Below are positions 21,401 through 31,269 of a DNA stretch of 64,000 nt, one piece after another; position 1 is the first letter of the stretch, and the number at the start of each line of letters is the position of its first letter. The position numbers and the translations under genes are program-made. The stretch is from positions 18,710,642 to 18,774,641 of the forward strand of contig CP154954.1 in the NCBI GenBank assembly GCA_039621445.1. The letters are read 5' to 3'. Source of the stretch: Euglena gracilis. Its lineage: Eukaryota > Euglenida > Euglenophyceae > Euglenales. The notes under the pieces were generated by a model. It was not told the origin of the DNA. It searched no databases and saw only the letters and a program-made list of their open reading frames with translations.

Positions 21401-24399
21401 GTGGTTGGCTCACCACCAACTGCGTGTTGGTGGTGAGATTTTTTCACGCAAAAAAAGCATATTCATCCACACCCACAAACACTGTGTGGTTGTGGGTTGG
21501 TGTGGAGGTGGGGTTGTAGGTCTATGTTTGTGGTTGTGCTGTAATTTTAGTAGTTGTTCTTCTGTTTTTTTTGTTTATTTGGGGGGTTGGGGCGGGGGTG
21601 GGGGGGGACTGGGGAGTGGCAGCTTTAATATCCTCCAGCACGCCAATCCGATGGTGCTGCTGGCCGGAAAATGGGGCGAGATTGTGACGTGGATGTTTAC
21701 ATGAATGCAGAACAGCAATGGTGTCAACAAAGGGTGTCCACACGGGCCAAACTGGGTTTGGAGGGAGCCCAACCTGGGACGAAGGGTTGGGGGACGGGCA
21801 GTTGCTGAAGTGGTGTTGGCGGGGGCGGACGGATGGTGTCCTCCTGGCAGCGGTGAGGACCCCCAAGTCCCCAGAGTCATCGCATGATGGATGGTCAAAC
21901 CTCAGAGAAGTCTGAGCTGCCCCTCCGGAGGATTGTTCCCGGTTGGGTGGGGTGTGGGCTGGGCCGGGGTCGGCATTGGTTTCGCTTTTAGCGCACACGA
22001 AATCGCACAGCACAACAGGTGCGCACGCACACAGGCGCAGAGACACAGACCTGGAGGTGTTGGAGGAGGAGATGGTGACCGTGTTGCCAGCGTGCTTGTT
22101 CCCTTGGAACACCTGTCCGTTCATGCCGCCAGACATGAAGTTTATTGCAATTTTTTTGTGATCCACCCATTTCTATTGAAGCCTGCGCATTGGACGTTAT
22201 GCTTGATGAACCTTTGTGCTGTCATTATTATTTCTTTGGGGGTTAGCTTTGGTTGCTTTGGTTGCATTCGGTTGCTTTCAGTCAGCATTAATTATTTTAT
22301 ATTTCGCACCCCGCTTGGTGCGGGTCATGCATCTCTGCCATGGGTGGCCGCAGGTGGTGGACCGGTGCATCCTGTCCATGGTCAACGAGGCGGCCCGCAT
22401 CTTGGAGGAGAAGATCGCGGAGTGCCCTGAGGACGTGGACCTGGGGATGGTGTTTGGCACCGGCTTCGCCCCGTTCCGGGGAGGCCTCCTGAGGTGGCCC
22501 CCATCCATTCCCTGTGACCCCTTATATCGAACCCTTCCCACAACTCACCCTTTTTCCAGTCATCTTGCAAAAAAAAACTGCCAATTTTTTCCGGGCCGTT
22601 TTCAGATTTGGCAATTTTTCGGTTTCCAATTCTGTCGGTTCTAATTTTATCTAGCCCCAATTCCCCCCCCCCCAGTAAAAGGTCAGCAAGCACATTTTTT
22701 GAGTTTTGGGAGGATGGGCGATGGTCAGAAATCATTTTCCCCCATTTTTGCCAAAGTATGCCAATTTGCGGCCGGTTTTCTTGTGGATTTTGCATTTATT
22801 ATGCTGGGACGGAATTTTTTTCCCACTGAGGACCAACCTGGTGGGGGGGATCCCCACCCTAAAAAAGAATCCCTGATGGAGAAGCCCGGGGATGAGAGCA
22901 TGCACCGCCCCTCACAGCTATGCAGACAACCGGGGAATCCCAGAGATCGTTTCAGCGCTTCGAAAGCTGACTGAGAAGCATGGCGACCGCTTTACGCCGG
23001 CCCCGTTGCTGGTGCAGGTGTCTGTGATGTGGAAAACAAGATCCTTTTTATCGTAATTTGAGGTGTAATGAAATTCTTTTGGGGTAAAAAAAAACTTGCC
23101 TCCAAAGTCAATCAGGTTCGATCGACAAGTTTTCACAGGTATCTTCACCCCCCCCCCCTGGCCGGCCGGCTCCCGAATGGAAATTTTCACTGTTAGGTTT
23201 CAAGGTCAGGGGGTGAGGGCTGTGCGGGAATCAGGCATTTGCTCAAGGGATTGCAGTCCCCCCGGGGGGGGGGGGGGTGGACTGCAGCTAGTCCAAATTT
23301 GGCTAGTGGGATTTCTAGCAGACCCCCCCGGGGGGGTCTGCTAGCAGGCTAGCTAGTGGAAAATTTTTTTTCAGTGACCGGCGCAAAGCGCTGAAATTTT
23401 TTGGGGACCCCCAAAAATGGCCAAAAATGCCCGTTTTTGGCCATTTTTGTGAATTTTTGGAACAAAATCAGCCAAAAACCTATTAAAAGCCTCATTTTTC
23501 CTCTGGCGCTGCGCTGCGCTGCGCGCCAGAGGAAAAAAAAATTCCAGTTCGGGGGGGACCCCCGACCCCCCCCCCCCCCGGGGAGGGGGGTCTAGCTAGT
23601 CCACTTTTTCCAGTGTCTAGCCGATTGGCTAGCCAGTACCCCCCCCCCGGGGTCCTTGAGCAAAAGCCTGGCGGGAATCCCCGAACCCTATGGGTCTTAT
23701 GAGTGGTGGGAGGGGTCTGACCCCCCACCAGGCTTTCCCATGCAGCCCTGGGTGAGGGAGTCGACCCCCCCCCATATTTTTGGAGTATTGTCTGGTGGAT
23801 CAATTAGCCAGTGATATTTCCCAGTTCAAAATTTTCCCAAAATTTTGTTTCCCCTATTTTTTGTTCGTCGCAATTTTTGTCAGCATTTAAGAACTGCATT
23901 TGACCAATTGATGTGAAATTGGTCCAAAAATGCGAAGTATGTGGCCGGAAAAACGAAAGGCAAAATGTGCAAAAAAGAAAGCGAACAATACGACGTTCAC
24001 AAACTTTTCATCATGAGAAAAATGCAAATTATGCAAGAAAGCAAAGCAAAGCAAAGCAAAGCTAAAAATTGTTGGATTATTCAAATAATGAATGACCCTC
24101 CCCCCTGTTGAACAGGTGACAGAAAGAAGAGGCATCAACTGACTAGGTCTGTAGGTGGTTAACTGACCATTTTTCATTTCTTTGTACGCAACAATAACAA
24201 CATTTTGCTTTGAAAATTGTTTTGTGACCAGTAAATGCTGTCTATGCATGTATGGGTAAGCACCATCAATTATATTGTGCTGATTTTGGGGTCGGTCGAA
24301 AAAGCAGTTGCCTATTGGGTCGGTTTGCTTTCTCAGATGGCGGAGAACAAGAAGGTCTTCTTCCCACACCGGCCTCGTATCCAGGCCTTTGCTTCCAGA
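280..24399 (+). CDS. HADHA: Beta-oxidation multifunctional enzyme (FadB/FadJ/HADHA family), C-terminal exons
   Basis: C-terminal part of the multifunctional enzyme that hydrates 2-enoyl-CoA and oxidises 3-hydroxyacyl-CoA in fatty-acid beta-oxidation (mitochondrion or peroxisome; the targeting region is outside the window). Exons are 280-458, 22,354-22,493, 22,918-23,017 and probably 24,337 to about 24,399. Joined, they align without gaps to the second 3-hydroxyacyl-CoA dehydrogenase C-terminal domain. Recognisable pieces are LGTKTGKGFYSY (LGRKtGkGFY motif), ILSMVNEAARILEE, GTGFAPFRGG and RFTPAPLL. Reading phase is kept at all three junctions. The first intron is 21.9 kb and is filled by a tandem array. 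The hydratase and NAD-binding parts must lie upstream of the window. The E. coli FadB tail has the same order (GLGFW, MVNEV, GLGFPPFHGG). Bacterial-type FadJ versus mitochondrial HADHA origin is not resolved. The final exon and stop are the least certain part. Confidence 0.85.
3199..6200. mobile_element. 3,002 bp DNA transposon, non-autonomous, with TIRs and 5 bp duplication, inside the satellite
   Basis: The ends are near-perfect inverted repeats of about 60 bp starting CTTAGGCGGCCTAATT (3,199 on +, 6,200 on -) and running through GCACTTAAGC into a GCGCAAAT palindrome. The interrupted satellite reads ATCCA on both sides (3,194-3,198 and 6,201-6,205), a 5 bp target duplication. The surrounding satellite unit continues on each side, so this is a clean insertion. 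The interior has no convincing gene. It is packed with variants of GCGCAAATGCGC and GCGCAATTGCGC near 3,885-3,950, 4,090-4,200, 4,250-4,405, 5,365-5,395, 5,460-5,530, 5,605-5,800 and 6,140-6,165. The superfamily is not recognised; the length of the duplication excludes hAT (8), TTAA-type and TA-type elements. Confidence 0.85.
4250..4403. repeat. Long near-perfect hairpin inside the 3 kb element
   Basis: Two arms of about 73 bp, differing at only a few positions, are separated by a loop of about 8 bases around 4,321-4,328 (TTGTTCAG). The arms contain GCGCAAATGCGC-type palindromes, so several alternative cruciform structures are possible. Confidence 0.85.
7111..8027 (+). mobile_element. hAT-like transposon (917 bp) inside the satellite
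   Basis: The termini CAGGGATCCTCA and TGAGGATCCCTG are perfect inverted repeats over 12 bp and extend imperfectly to 19 bp. The satellite word CCCACAA is present on both sides (7,104-7,110 and 8,028-8,034), a duplication of 7 bp, or 8 bp with one mismatch. A CAGGG start and a duplication of about 8 bp are typical of hAT elements. Both ends carry subterminal arrays of GGAAATTCAC-like 10 bp words (7,136-7,215 and 7,943-7,985). The interior encodes fragments resembling a hAT transposase (separate entry). The element is too short to hold a full transposase, so it is an internally deleted derivative. Confidence 0.8.
7321..7753 (+). pseudogene. hAT-type transposase fragments (three exon-like pieces)
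   Basis: Three conserved-looking blocks lie in order on +. The first, 7,321-7,458, ends in DDFVAAFLHSGLP followed by KLDHKSIRGVLQKYT, like the region of hAT transposases (and the hAT-derived CGGBP1 family) that precedes the catalytic core. The second, 7,508 to about 7,552 (AASRRVNRYIGPL), follows a CCGCCCAG acceptor. The third, 7,678-7,753 (WTGTDECIKSSGHAIINIL), follows ATATCCAG and resembles the hAT D-E-x-x-D...N segment around the first catalytic Asp. The C-terminal hATC dimerisation domain is absent. Family assignment rests on motif memory plus the matching termini. Confidence 0.5.
22354..22493 (+). CDS. HADHA: HADHA-family exon b
   Basis: 46 codons plus two bases (enters phase 0, leaves phase 2), with acceptor GGCCGCAG and donor GTGGCC. 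It encodes the NEAARILEE helix and the GTGFAPFRGG turn that are hallmarks of the dehydrogenase C-terminal domain. Confidence 0.88.
22494..22917 (+). other. 424 nt HADHA intron
   Basis: GTGGCC donor to CTCACAG acceptor. The interior is T-rich with homopolymer runs, and I see no mobile element or coding sequence. Confidence 0.75.
22918..23017 (+). CDS. HADHA: HADHA-family exon c
   Basis: One base plus 33 codons (phase 2 entry, phase 0 exit). It starts YADNRGIPEIV and ends RFTPAPLLVQ, matching the end of the FadJ/HADHA C-terminal domain. The donor is GTGTCT at 23,018. Confidence 0.88.
23232..23670. mobile_element. hAT-like miniature element (439 bp) in the HADHA intron
   Basis: The terminal inverted repeats CAGGCATTTGCTCAAGG and its complement (one mismatch) are flanked by the perfect 8 bp duplication GCGGGAAT (23,224-23,231 and 23,671-23,678). 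The interior has no gene. It consists of self-complementary poly-C/poly-G blocks separated by CTAGCTAG- and GCGCTGCGC-type palindromes. A related but decayed element occurs near 27,297-27,648 without a clear duplication. Confidence 0.85.
24337..24399 (+). CDS. HADHA: Probable last or penultimate HADHA-family exon
   Basis: A good acceptor (TTTGCTTTCTCAG) is followed in the required phase 0 by MAENKKVFFPHRP, a plausible extension of the PAPLLVQ tail (family members end with a short Met-Ala-rich helix). A GTGTAC donor is possible at 24,400. Unspliced, the frame runs to a stop at 24,568-24,570. There is no conserved motif to confirm it. Confidence 0.45.
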
Positions 24400-24569
24400 G
24401 TGTACAACACCCCCCCCTCCGACGAAGGCTGGTTTCTGTTGCCAAGATCCAGATCCACAACCCTGATTGCGAGATTATTGCAACAGGCCAAAAAAGGTTT
24501 TTCCAGCTTCGTGGGAGGGTTTGCACCACACCTGCCAGCATATTTTCTATGCCAGCCCTGTTGGAATTA

Positions 24570-25451
24570 GGGTGTATCTCTTTTCCAACCCATTTCTTGA
24601 CTCAGTTTTGGCCCATTTTTGCGCCCCCGAAAGCCAAAAAAAATTCGTTGCATTCCAGCCCCTTGGCTGGAAACAAATAAACCTTGTTGATGGGGGGAGG
24701 GTGGTCCGGAGCTGGAAAATTGCTTGTGGCTGGCTGGAACCCCCAGGGGTGGTGGAGTCAAATTTATTTAGGCAAGTCAGGGCAAATTTGGGTCAAAGAA
24801 AATCGATTTGTTGCATATTTGGCAGTTTTTTTTGACATTTTTTTGCAGTTTCAGTTTATTGGCACCCGGGGCCGGGGGGGGGGGGTCAGCCAGCAGCCTT
24901 TTTCTAGCCAACCCAAAGTTTCCAGCCTCTGAGCTGGGAAATTTGGACCGCGGGAGGTCGTTAAAAAGCGCCCTGATTGAAATATAATGGCCAGGAAATG
25001 GATTTTTTTTTAAGAAAGTAATTTGCAGGCACCAAATCCCAGTCAGTTTCCCCAAAGCAGATCCTGCGAAGGCGTGCTCCTGTCCCAATGACAGAGTCCA
25101 AGCCAAAGCCGAAGGTCTCTTACTTCTAAGTCTTCTTACTTCTTTTACCACTTTTCATTGGCTGACGTAGCCAAAATGCAGGTGACAGGAGATGCATTGC
25201 CGATGCTGAACCTGTATTGGGCACGCATTGGAAATCCAATTTGAGGAAAGGGCACCAAAATCATGCGATGATGCCATTTTGCCACAGGGGAAGAGTGGTT
25301 GGGACAGAGGGGCAGTGTGAATCCTGGTCTGGGCTAGGCATCTGTGTCACCGAAATGGTACCGTAAAACAACCTTGTTTGTTTGCATTTAATTTATTTCA
25401 TTTCACTTTTTTGGTCGAGGTATTGGGCCGAAATGAACAAACGCTCTGCTG
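24570..25451. other. Intergenic or intronic sequence without recognised features
   Basis: Mixed-composition DNA with short G and C runs (a G run near 24,873). I see no conserved reading frame. A - strand frame at 23,887-24,369 has ordinary composition but no family I recognise. Confidence 0.4.
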
Positions 25452-25457
25452 TCGCAG

Positions 25458-27126
25458 CCAAGCACCTATAGCTAAAATGGCCTAAAATGGCCTAAAATGG
25501 CCTAAAATGGCCTAAAATGACTTTTTGACCCCCTATAGGTGGGGGTCCCTAAAATGGCCTAAAATGGCCTAAAATGGCCTAAAATGGCCTAAAATGGGAA
25601 AAATTCTGTTGCACAACAATTTTTTTGTGAACAATTGAAGCCATTCAGGCAATGACTTTTGGTATCTTTGGTTAATGTGGACGGTAAACAGTGGATTTGG
25701 TGGAGGAGCACAGCCCCACAAGGCCCATGGCTTTATCCCAATAACACTCGTATCAGTCCCCAAATCCACAGCCTCAACCTTTTTTTGGTGGCTGAATTTT
25801 GAAGGTTTGCACAGATTATTTTTTCTTACTCCTATCTTGTTGGTTTGCACCGATGTTTGTTTTGCAAATAATAAAACGGAAGCATGGAGGAAAAGTCAAA
25901 ACAAAGATGAAAGATGTTGGAAAAATCTCAATTGAAATATAAAATTCTCGCATTATCATATAAATATAATTTTTGTAAATTTAATATTTCATTTTTATGA
26001 ATAGACATAAAATTATTATAGATATTCCATGATTTTATGTGGATATTTTGTGTGGGTATTTTATTATTATCAATTTTGTTGATATATTTTCCATATTTAT
26101 AAAGATTTTATAGTCATTAATTTTTTATTGTGGAATTATAAAATATAGCATTAAGATTATATTTAGTGCAGTTTTAGCAATACAAATAACACATGTTTTC
26201 ATACAATTTAGTAATAAAATAGAAATAAGTTGAAATTAATAAATATATGTATTAAGTAAAAATAATATTTATTGATATAATATGTAATTGTACAATAATT
26301 ATTACTGCAATCATATTGTCAATAAAATTGGAATAATATTGGTATATATAATATGAATATGATATATGTTATCGGTCAATAGGTGCAGGATTACGTTTAT
26401 ATATTTCGCTTTTTGCCTGGTGAAATTCAATTTGATTTTGGCATTGTTTTAGGCATGTATATCATTCATTTTATTATTATGATAAATATTTAAAGAATAA
26501 TTATTAAGACCCATAATACAAACAAAAAAAATTATTATTTCCAAAAAAAATATTTTTTTGTTTGTATTATGGATCTTAATAATTATTCTTTAAATATTTA
26601 TCATGATAATAAAATAAATGATATATATGGCTGAAACAATGCCAAAATCAAATTGAATTTCACCAGGCAGCAGCATTATCTTTCAGAAAAAAATGACTTC
26701 TTATTGCGAAATTCCGCAAAATGGTGTAGAATTCACAAAAAACAAAAAAAATTATTTTTTGTCCAACGTTTTTTTTTTGAAAAATTTTCACTGCCGTAAA
26801 TTCTTACTGTTCAGAATTCTCTCTATGAGTATTGAATAGTTCAGTATTCTCTCTCTCTCTCTCTATGAGTATGAATATAGATTTGTTGAGCTTCCCATTG
26901 TTTTGATCAGTGTTCATGAATTTTGCATGCTTTTTTGGATGTACATTTGTTATTTCTGAACAAGAGAAGGTTTGCACACGTTATGATACTGTTTTTGGGA
27001 CAAAAATGACCAAAAATTATGATTTTCAGAACCCCCACCTATAACTTAAAATGGCCTAAAATGGCCTTAAATGTCCTAAAATGGCCTAAAATGGGGAAAT
27101 TTTTGGGCTTGACTATAGGTGCTTGG
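25458..27126. mobile_element. hAT-like non-autonomous element with 10 bp iteron arrays and AT-rich core (1,669 bp)
   Basis: Perfect 13 bp inverted termini CAAGCACCTATAG (25,459-25,471) and complement (to 27,125) lie between perfect 8 bp duplications GTCGCAGC (25,451-25,458 and 27,126-27,133), allowing one shared base at each edge. Inside each end is a tandem array of the 10 bp word TAAAATGGCC (about 25,471-25,520, 25,550-25,600 and 27,048-27,100), divided on the left by a second copy of the terminal motif in inverse orientation (CTATAGGTGGGGGT near 25,535). The core (about 25,930-26,960) is strongly AT-rich without a coding frame. Termini and duplication length fit hAT. Confidence 0.85.
26415..26668. 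repeat. Long AT-rich inverted repeat (MITE-like hairpin)
   Basis: Arms of about 120 bp start GCCTGGTGAAATTCAATT and are nearly perfectly complementary, with a short A-rich centre around 26,535-26,550. It lies inside the 1.67 kb element and may be a separate nested foldback element. Confidence 0.8.
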
Positions 27127-27133
27127 TCGCAGC

Positions 27134-28960
27134 TCTTGTGACAGGGTCAAACCATTTGTTGCTGCCCAAAGATTTTTAACTTTTGGGAGAAAGTACGTTG
27201 ACCTAAAGAGAATGGTATTTTTCCGCAAATTGACCCCACCAGCACCATCATTGATATTGTGGGTGAATGTCACGAGAAGCCATATGGTCGGGCATCCAGG
27301 CTTGTGCTCAAGGGTTCGCAGTACCCCCTGGGGGTGGTCGACTGCAGCTAGTTCAAATTTGGCCAGCAGAAATCCGAGCGATTGGAATCAAAATCCGAGT
27401 GATTATTGCGGCATGTGCTGAGGTGGAAATGAGGTTTTTAATGTGTTCTTTTGGCTGATTGTTCCAAAACTGGCCAAATAAATGGGCAATTCGGCCAGTT
27501 TGGGGGTGCATGATTTTTGGCGCTGTTCCCCTCCCCTCCCCTAGATCAAAAATATCTTCCAGTCCTGGTCTAGCTAATGGTTATTTTTCCGGAGTCGAGC
27601 AAATGGCCAGTCAGTAGACCCCCACTCCTCAGGGGCTTTAAGCAAAAAAGCCTGATATTTGCTCTCTTGGCATTGGGTCATTTGTCCCATTTTGAAGGAA
27701 AAAAAGACCCGTCCACAGTTTATTCAGGATGTCTTGCACATATTTTTCTCCTCAGATTTATTTTGCTTTTGCTTGAAGTATTGCAGCCACACATGCAATC
27801 AATGCAAAAGTGTATGCATTTAGTTTATTTCAATTTGGCCAAAGCTCAATTTGTGTAGCGCATTTGGATCCAAGGTGCGTCGAAGTACGATCTTTAATTC
27901 GGCCAACGTCTTATAAAGTGGATTGATTGGCCGTGACGCTTTTTGGGCCAACGGATTTTTTCCCGGAAATTTCTGAGAATAGACATGTCCCCACCACCTT
28001 TCAACGGCAGATTCCCGCAAGTGACCATGTGATTTTACCAATTTTTTGATTCCGCAAGATCCTCTCCCACCACGACAATCCTATTGCGTTCGGGAACGGG
28101 GAAATGATAAGAAAGAGGGAGACCCAGTTTGTTTGTTTTTTGTGGTATTTTGTGTGTTTTTGGTTTGGCAATTGACATGAAAAATCCCCAATTTGGTTTC
28201 CACGAGATTTTTATGCCCATTTTTTTCAGTGGTCATTTTGAATCTTTCTGATTTTAATTTGAGTTTTTCTGCTTCGTTTGGTGGTCCCCCCCGCGCTTTC
28301 GTCCCTCTCATGACAAATTGGTGGTGTTCTGTGTTTGGGCAATGCATTTCTGGCTCTCATCTTGCATTTCCGTTCCATTCTCTGAATGGAGAAATGGCAA
28401 TTCAAAGCGAAACGCACCGCAACTCCTTTGGACCCCATTGCTGTTGCCGTCTTTCGTTATTTGACCTTTTGAAAAGTTTTCAGAGTGGGCTTTCACAGGC
28501 CCCTCCAAAGGCTCCACTCATTGGGTACGTTGGCTCAGTGCCCACTCTGAGGGTCCAAAAATTGGCGGAAATGTCAACACTGGGGGGAGGGATTGCACAG
28601 GAATTCCTGGCATTTTTTTTGGGTGGCGCGTGGGGGGGCAGTGGCCAGAGTTCTTTCACCACTGCTGGGCCCAACCCAACCACTTTGGGCCAGCACACCC
28701 CCAAAGACCCTCCCTGACAAGCACCTCCGTTGCTGGGCGAGGGAGGGTTTTTTTTGGGGGGACCAAACTCCGCAAAAAACCGACGAGAAGAAGAACACCT
28801 TCCGGGGCCACCCGTCTTCCTTCTTCACCGACTTTTATGACCTTTTTTTAAGAGGCCGAAAACGGCCGAGCGGGGAAGTCAAAAAATACCCTTCGAACTG
28901 CCTTCGCGACCCAGAAATTTAGAGAGATCTTCTTTGGACAACGAAAACACCCCAGTGACT
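27134..28960. other. Repeat-derived intergenic DNA
   Basis: 27,297-27,648 is a decayed relative of the 23,232 element (CAGGCTTGTGCTCAAGGG at the left end, AAGCAAAAAAGCCTG at the right). The rest, to 28,960, has scattered short reading frames on both strands without recognisable domains. Confidence 0.4.
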
Positions 28961-29683
28961 GCAGAAATTCTGCTCCCTGGAGGAAGCCCGCAAGGGCGGA
29001 AGGGACACTAGGGCGAAGCGCAAAGACCTTGTGAGGCCACGCCTTGCCCTGTGCTACTACCCCGGGCTCCGCAATTTGCCCTTGTGAGGCCATACCTTGC
29101 TCGCCGGCGGTGTGCTGTGGATCTTTTTGGTTTGCTGGGTTAGGCGGTCCCGCGCAGTGCCTTTCTCGCCGGAGATGGCCGACTCCCATTTTTCCCTTCG
29201 ACATCCAAGAAAAAAGGACCTGAAAACCTTATCCACTGGAAGAAGAAGAAGTCCACTGAACTAAGTTCAAATATCCGGGGAGGCAGGCTCGTGAACAACA
29301 AAAAAAAGAAATTGTTGAGTTTTTTTTGAAAGAAGTTCAAGGAAAGATGCCATTTCAAAGATGCACAGCGCTGGAGAACTTCAAGAGGGAGAAGCCGAAG
29401 CAGCTGGACAACCTGACGACGTGGACCGACCGTTGCGAACCGTGGCTGCTCCTTACCCATCAGAAAATTCAAAATCCAAAAAAACACCCGAAGTGACAAC
29501 CACGGACCACGGCAGACAGTGGTCAGAAGACCCCGGAGGGAGCAGAAGAATCGCACTCCCTCGAGGCAAGCGGATCTGGGAGGAAGGGACACCGAGGGCG
29601 AGGCACAAAGACATTGTGAGGCCATACCTCGCTCGCCGGCGGTTTGTTGTGATTGTTTTGTGCGCTGTGTTAGGAGGTCACGC

Positions 29684-30289
29684 TTAGTGCCGCCTCGCCG
29701 GAGTTGGCTGCTGATGCTTCTCAGACGTGACGACGTGGCTTCTGTCCCTTGGGGGTCCCCCACCCACCTCCCCCCCCCCTGGCCCGCGTCTTCTGACCGA
29801 GGGTGTTTGAACACAAATTTCCGGACATTGGCGGGGGGGGGGGTCGGGCTCACAACGACTTTGTGCTTCGCCCTTGGTGTCCCTTCCGCCCTGGTCGGCT
29901 TGCCGCGAGGGAGTACGAGACACCTCGGGCTCCGCACTTTGCCATTGTGAGGCCAGATTGTGCACTGAAATTAGGGGGGCCAGGGCATTCTCTAAAGCAC
30001 CTTGGCCACCAAGTCTTTGGTAATGGGCTGTAGAAGCCTCCACCCCCTTCCACTGACCAATTTCACAAACTTCTTGGGCAGAAAGGCCCAATTTTTTGAG
30101 CAAACCAACCAGCTCTGGTGGAGTGGGGTCCCCAAACTTGGGGGGTCCCGATGTTGGGATAAAAAGTGTTTTTGTAATGGAATCAACTGTATCAGCACTT
30201 ATGGTTTTATAGGGGGGTTTTAACGAAATTAAAAGGGGACCCTCAGGTTTCACAAAGAAACGTGTTGCTGCCGCATAGGACATCATCAA
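29684..30289 (-). pseudogene. Tyrosine recombinase C-terminal fragment of DIRS copy 2
   Basis: The frame contains KKLGLSAQEVCEIGQW and AHYQRLGGQ, the end of the DIRS recombinase with the catalytic Tyr. The upstream H-x-x-R box is damaged here (PTPPELVG where copy 1 has PHSTRGAG). The flanking frame runs into the terminal repeat. Confidence 0.7.
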
Positions 30290-30808
30290 ATGAAAGGGAC
30301 TGATATAGGGACGGTGAGGAATTGCAACAACTCTCTCCCACTTGTGGAACTTCTGGCCTTTACGCTTAATTTTGATCTAGGCAGCCCCACCCAACACACT
30401 GGTGGTTCTTTGGACCTGTGCCAAATCTGAACTTCTGTATAAACAGAGGATTCGTGAACAGAAAATGAGTTGTGTACGCAATGTACATATATCAGAGGGC
30501 AGGGGGGACTGTGCCAGCCCCAGGAGGATTGGGACGGGATCCCAAAAAGCACCATACTTCTCCAGATTTTGGTTCCAAAGCCTTTTGTAAGGGGCTAAAA
30601 TTCCATGGAACTTCAGACCACCAAGGCTTGAAGTTAAAAGCCAGGGATTAAAAGCATAGCACAGTATGCATTACGGGCCTGTGCCTTTGAAAATTGAAAA
30701 AGTTGTATTAAAGCGTCAACCCCTTAGTCAGTGGTGGCTGTAGGGGGGGGGGGGTAACCCCCTTTTCCAGAATGACCCATAGAAGCGTAATGGCGTTTTG
30801 GTAACGCC

Positions 30809-31183
30809 CTATACTGGGGTTTCTTCCCAGGAAATTGTTAGTGGACTTACTTTGTATTTGTTTCCCTTCCAAAATTTGCCTGAGCAAATCATGCAACGAA
30901 CGGGCCACCTGGGGGGTGGCATTTTTTCTCCCCTGCAATTGGTGAAAATACCCCTGTAGGGGGTTATTTTCAGGCAGGGGGTCCCTGGAACTTTCATTTT
31001 TATTAACTGCGGCCACCAGGTGGCTGAATCCCAGTAGGTGGTTACCATCAAATCTTTTGTCTGCAGAAAATTTTTCAATCTGGGGAGGAATTTTTGAATT
31101 ACTGACCAGGGGGGGGGGGTTGCATAAAGGTGCCCCAGATTGTCCAGGGGACATTGCTGTGCATCCACTGCTGAGGACTCCAA
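30809..31183 (-). pseudogene. Methylase-like domain fragment of DIRS copy 2
   Basis: Contains AVDAQQCPLDNLGHLYAT and PPWSVIQKFLPRL, parallel to the intact copy at about 38.1-38.5 kb; the NPPW-like motif is altered by an insertion (TPPPW). No start is needed because this is an internal fragment. Confidence 0.7.
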
Positions 31184-31269
31184 GTGGAGGCCTCAGCAGT
31201 TAACAGGATTTTTTCTGCCTGGTTCAGGTCCAGGTTGGTTCTGGTTTTTGAATGAGGGGACAAGTTTGG

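Larger units (their letters stand above)
603..22190 (+). repeat. Intronic satellite array, ~895 bp unit, about 20 head-to-tail copies
   Basis: The marker GTCAACAAAGGGTGTC (or a close variant) recurs near 668, 1566, 2461, 6359, 8180, 9077, 9969, 10866, 11762, 12658, 13566, 14486, 15373, 16267, 17161, 18055, 18951, 19834, 20727 and 21722. Spacing is 883-920 bp except where transposons are inserted and in the last unit. Copies look more than 95 percent identical. They differ mainly in G runs (about 7-18 G after GGTTGGTGT), T and A runs and scattered substitutions. The unit is GC-rich in its middle (GCGCACGCACACGGGCGC). Reading frames of 65 to 322 codons recur on both strands, but they shift with homopolymer length and match no known family, so no genes are called. 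The last unit (from about 22,049) diverges sharply and the one before carries ~100 bp of extra sequence (about 21,505-21,615). Confidence 0.95.
459..22353 (+). other. Giant 21,895 nt intron of the HADHA-family gene
   Basis: This intron lies between two exons of one conserved domain, with donor GTGCGA and acceptor GGCCGCAG. About 460-600 is unique sequence, about 600-22,160 is an ~895 bp tandem array with two transposon insertions, and 22,160-22,353 is unique sequence leading to the acceptor. No recognisable exon lies inside, and the flanking exons join in phase with no missing residues. Confidence 0.8.

Noticed and set aside
603-22190. Many open frames of 65 to 322 codons in the satellite units on both strands
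   Set aside because: They recur only because the unit recurs, change length with G and T runs, overlap on both strands, and contain no recognisable domain. Treated as shadows of a GC-rich repeat.
25930-26960. AT-rich island as inserted organelle DNA
   Set aside because: It is framed by clean hAT-like termini and an 8 bp duplication and has no organelle gene I can recognise. It remains an open possibility only for the core.
27297-27648. Second complete copy of the 23,232 hAT-like element
   Set aside because: The ends are similar but the flanking 8 bp (CGGGCATC and ATATTTGC) do not match, so an intact insertion is not supported.
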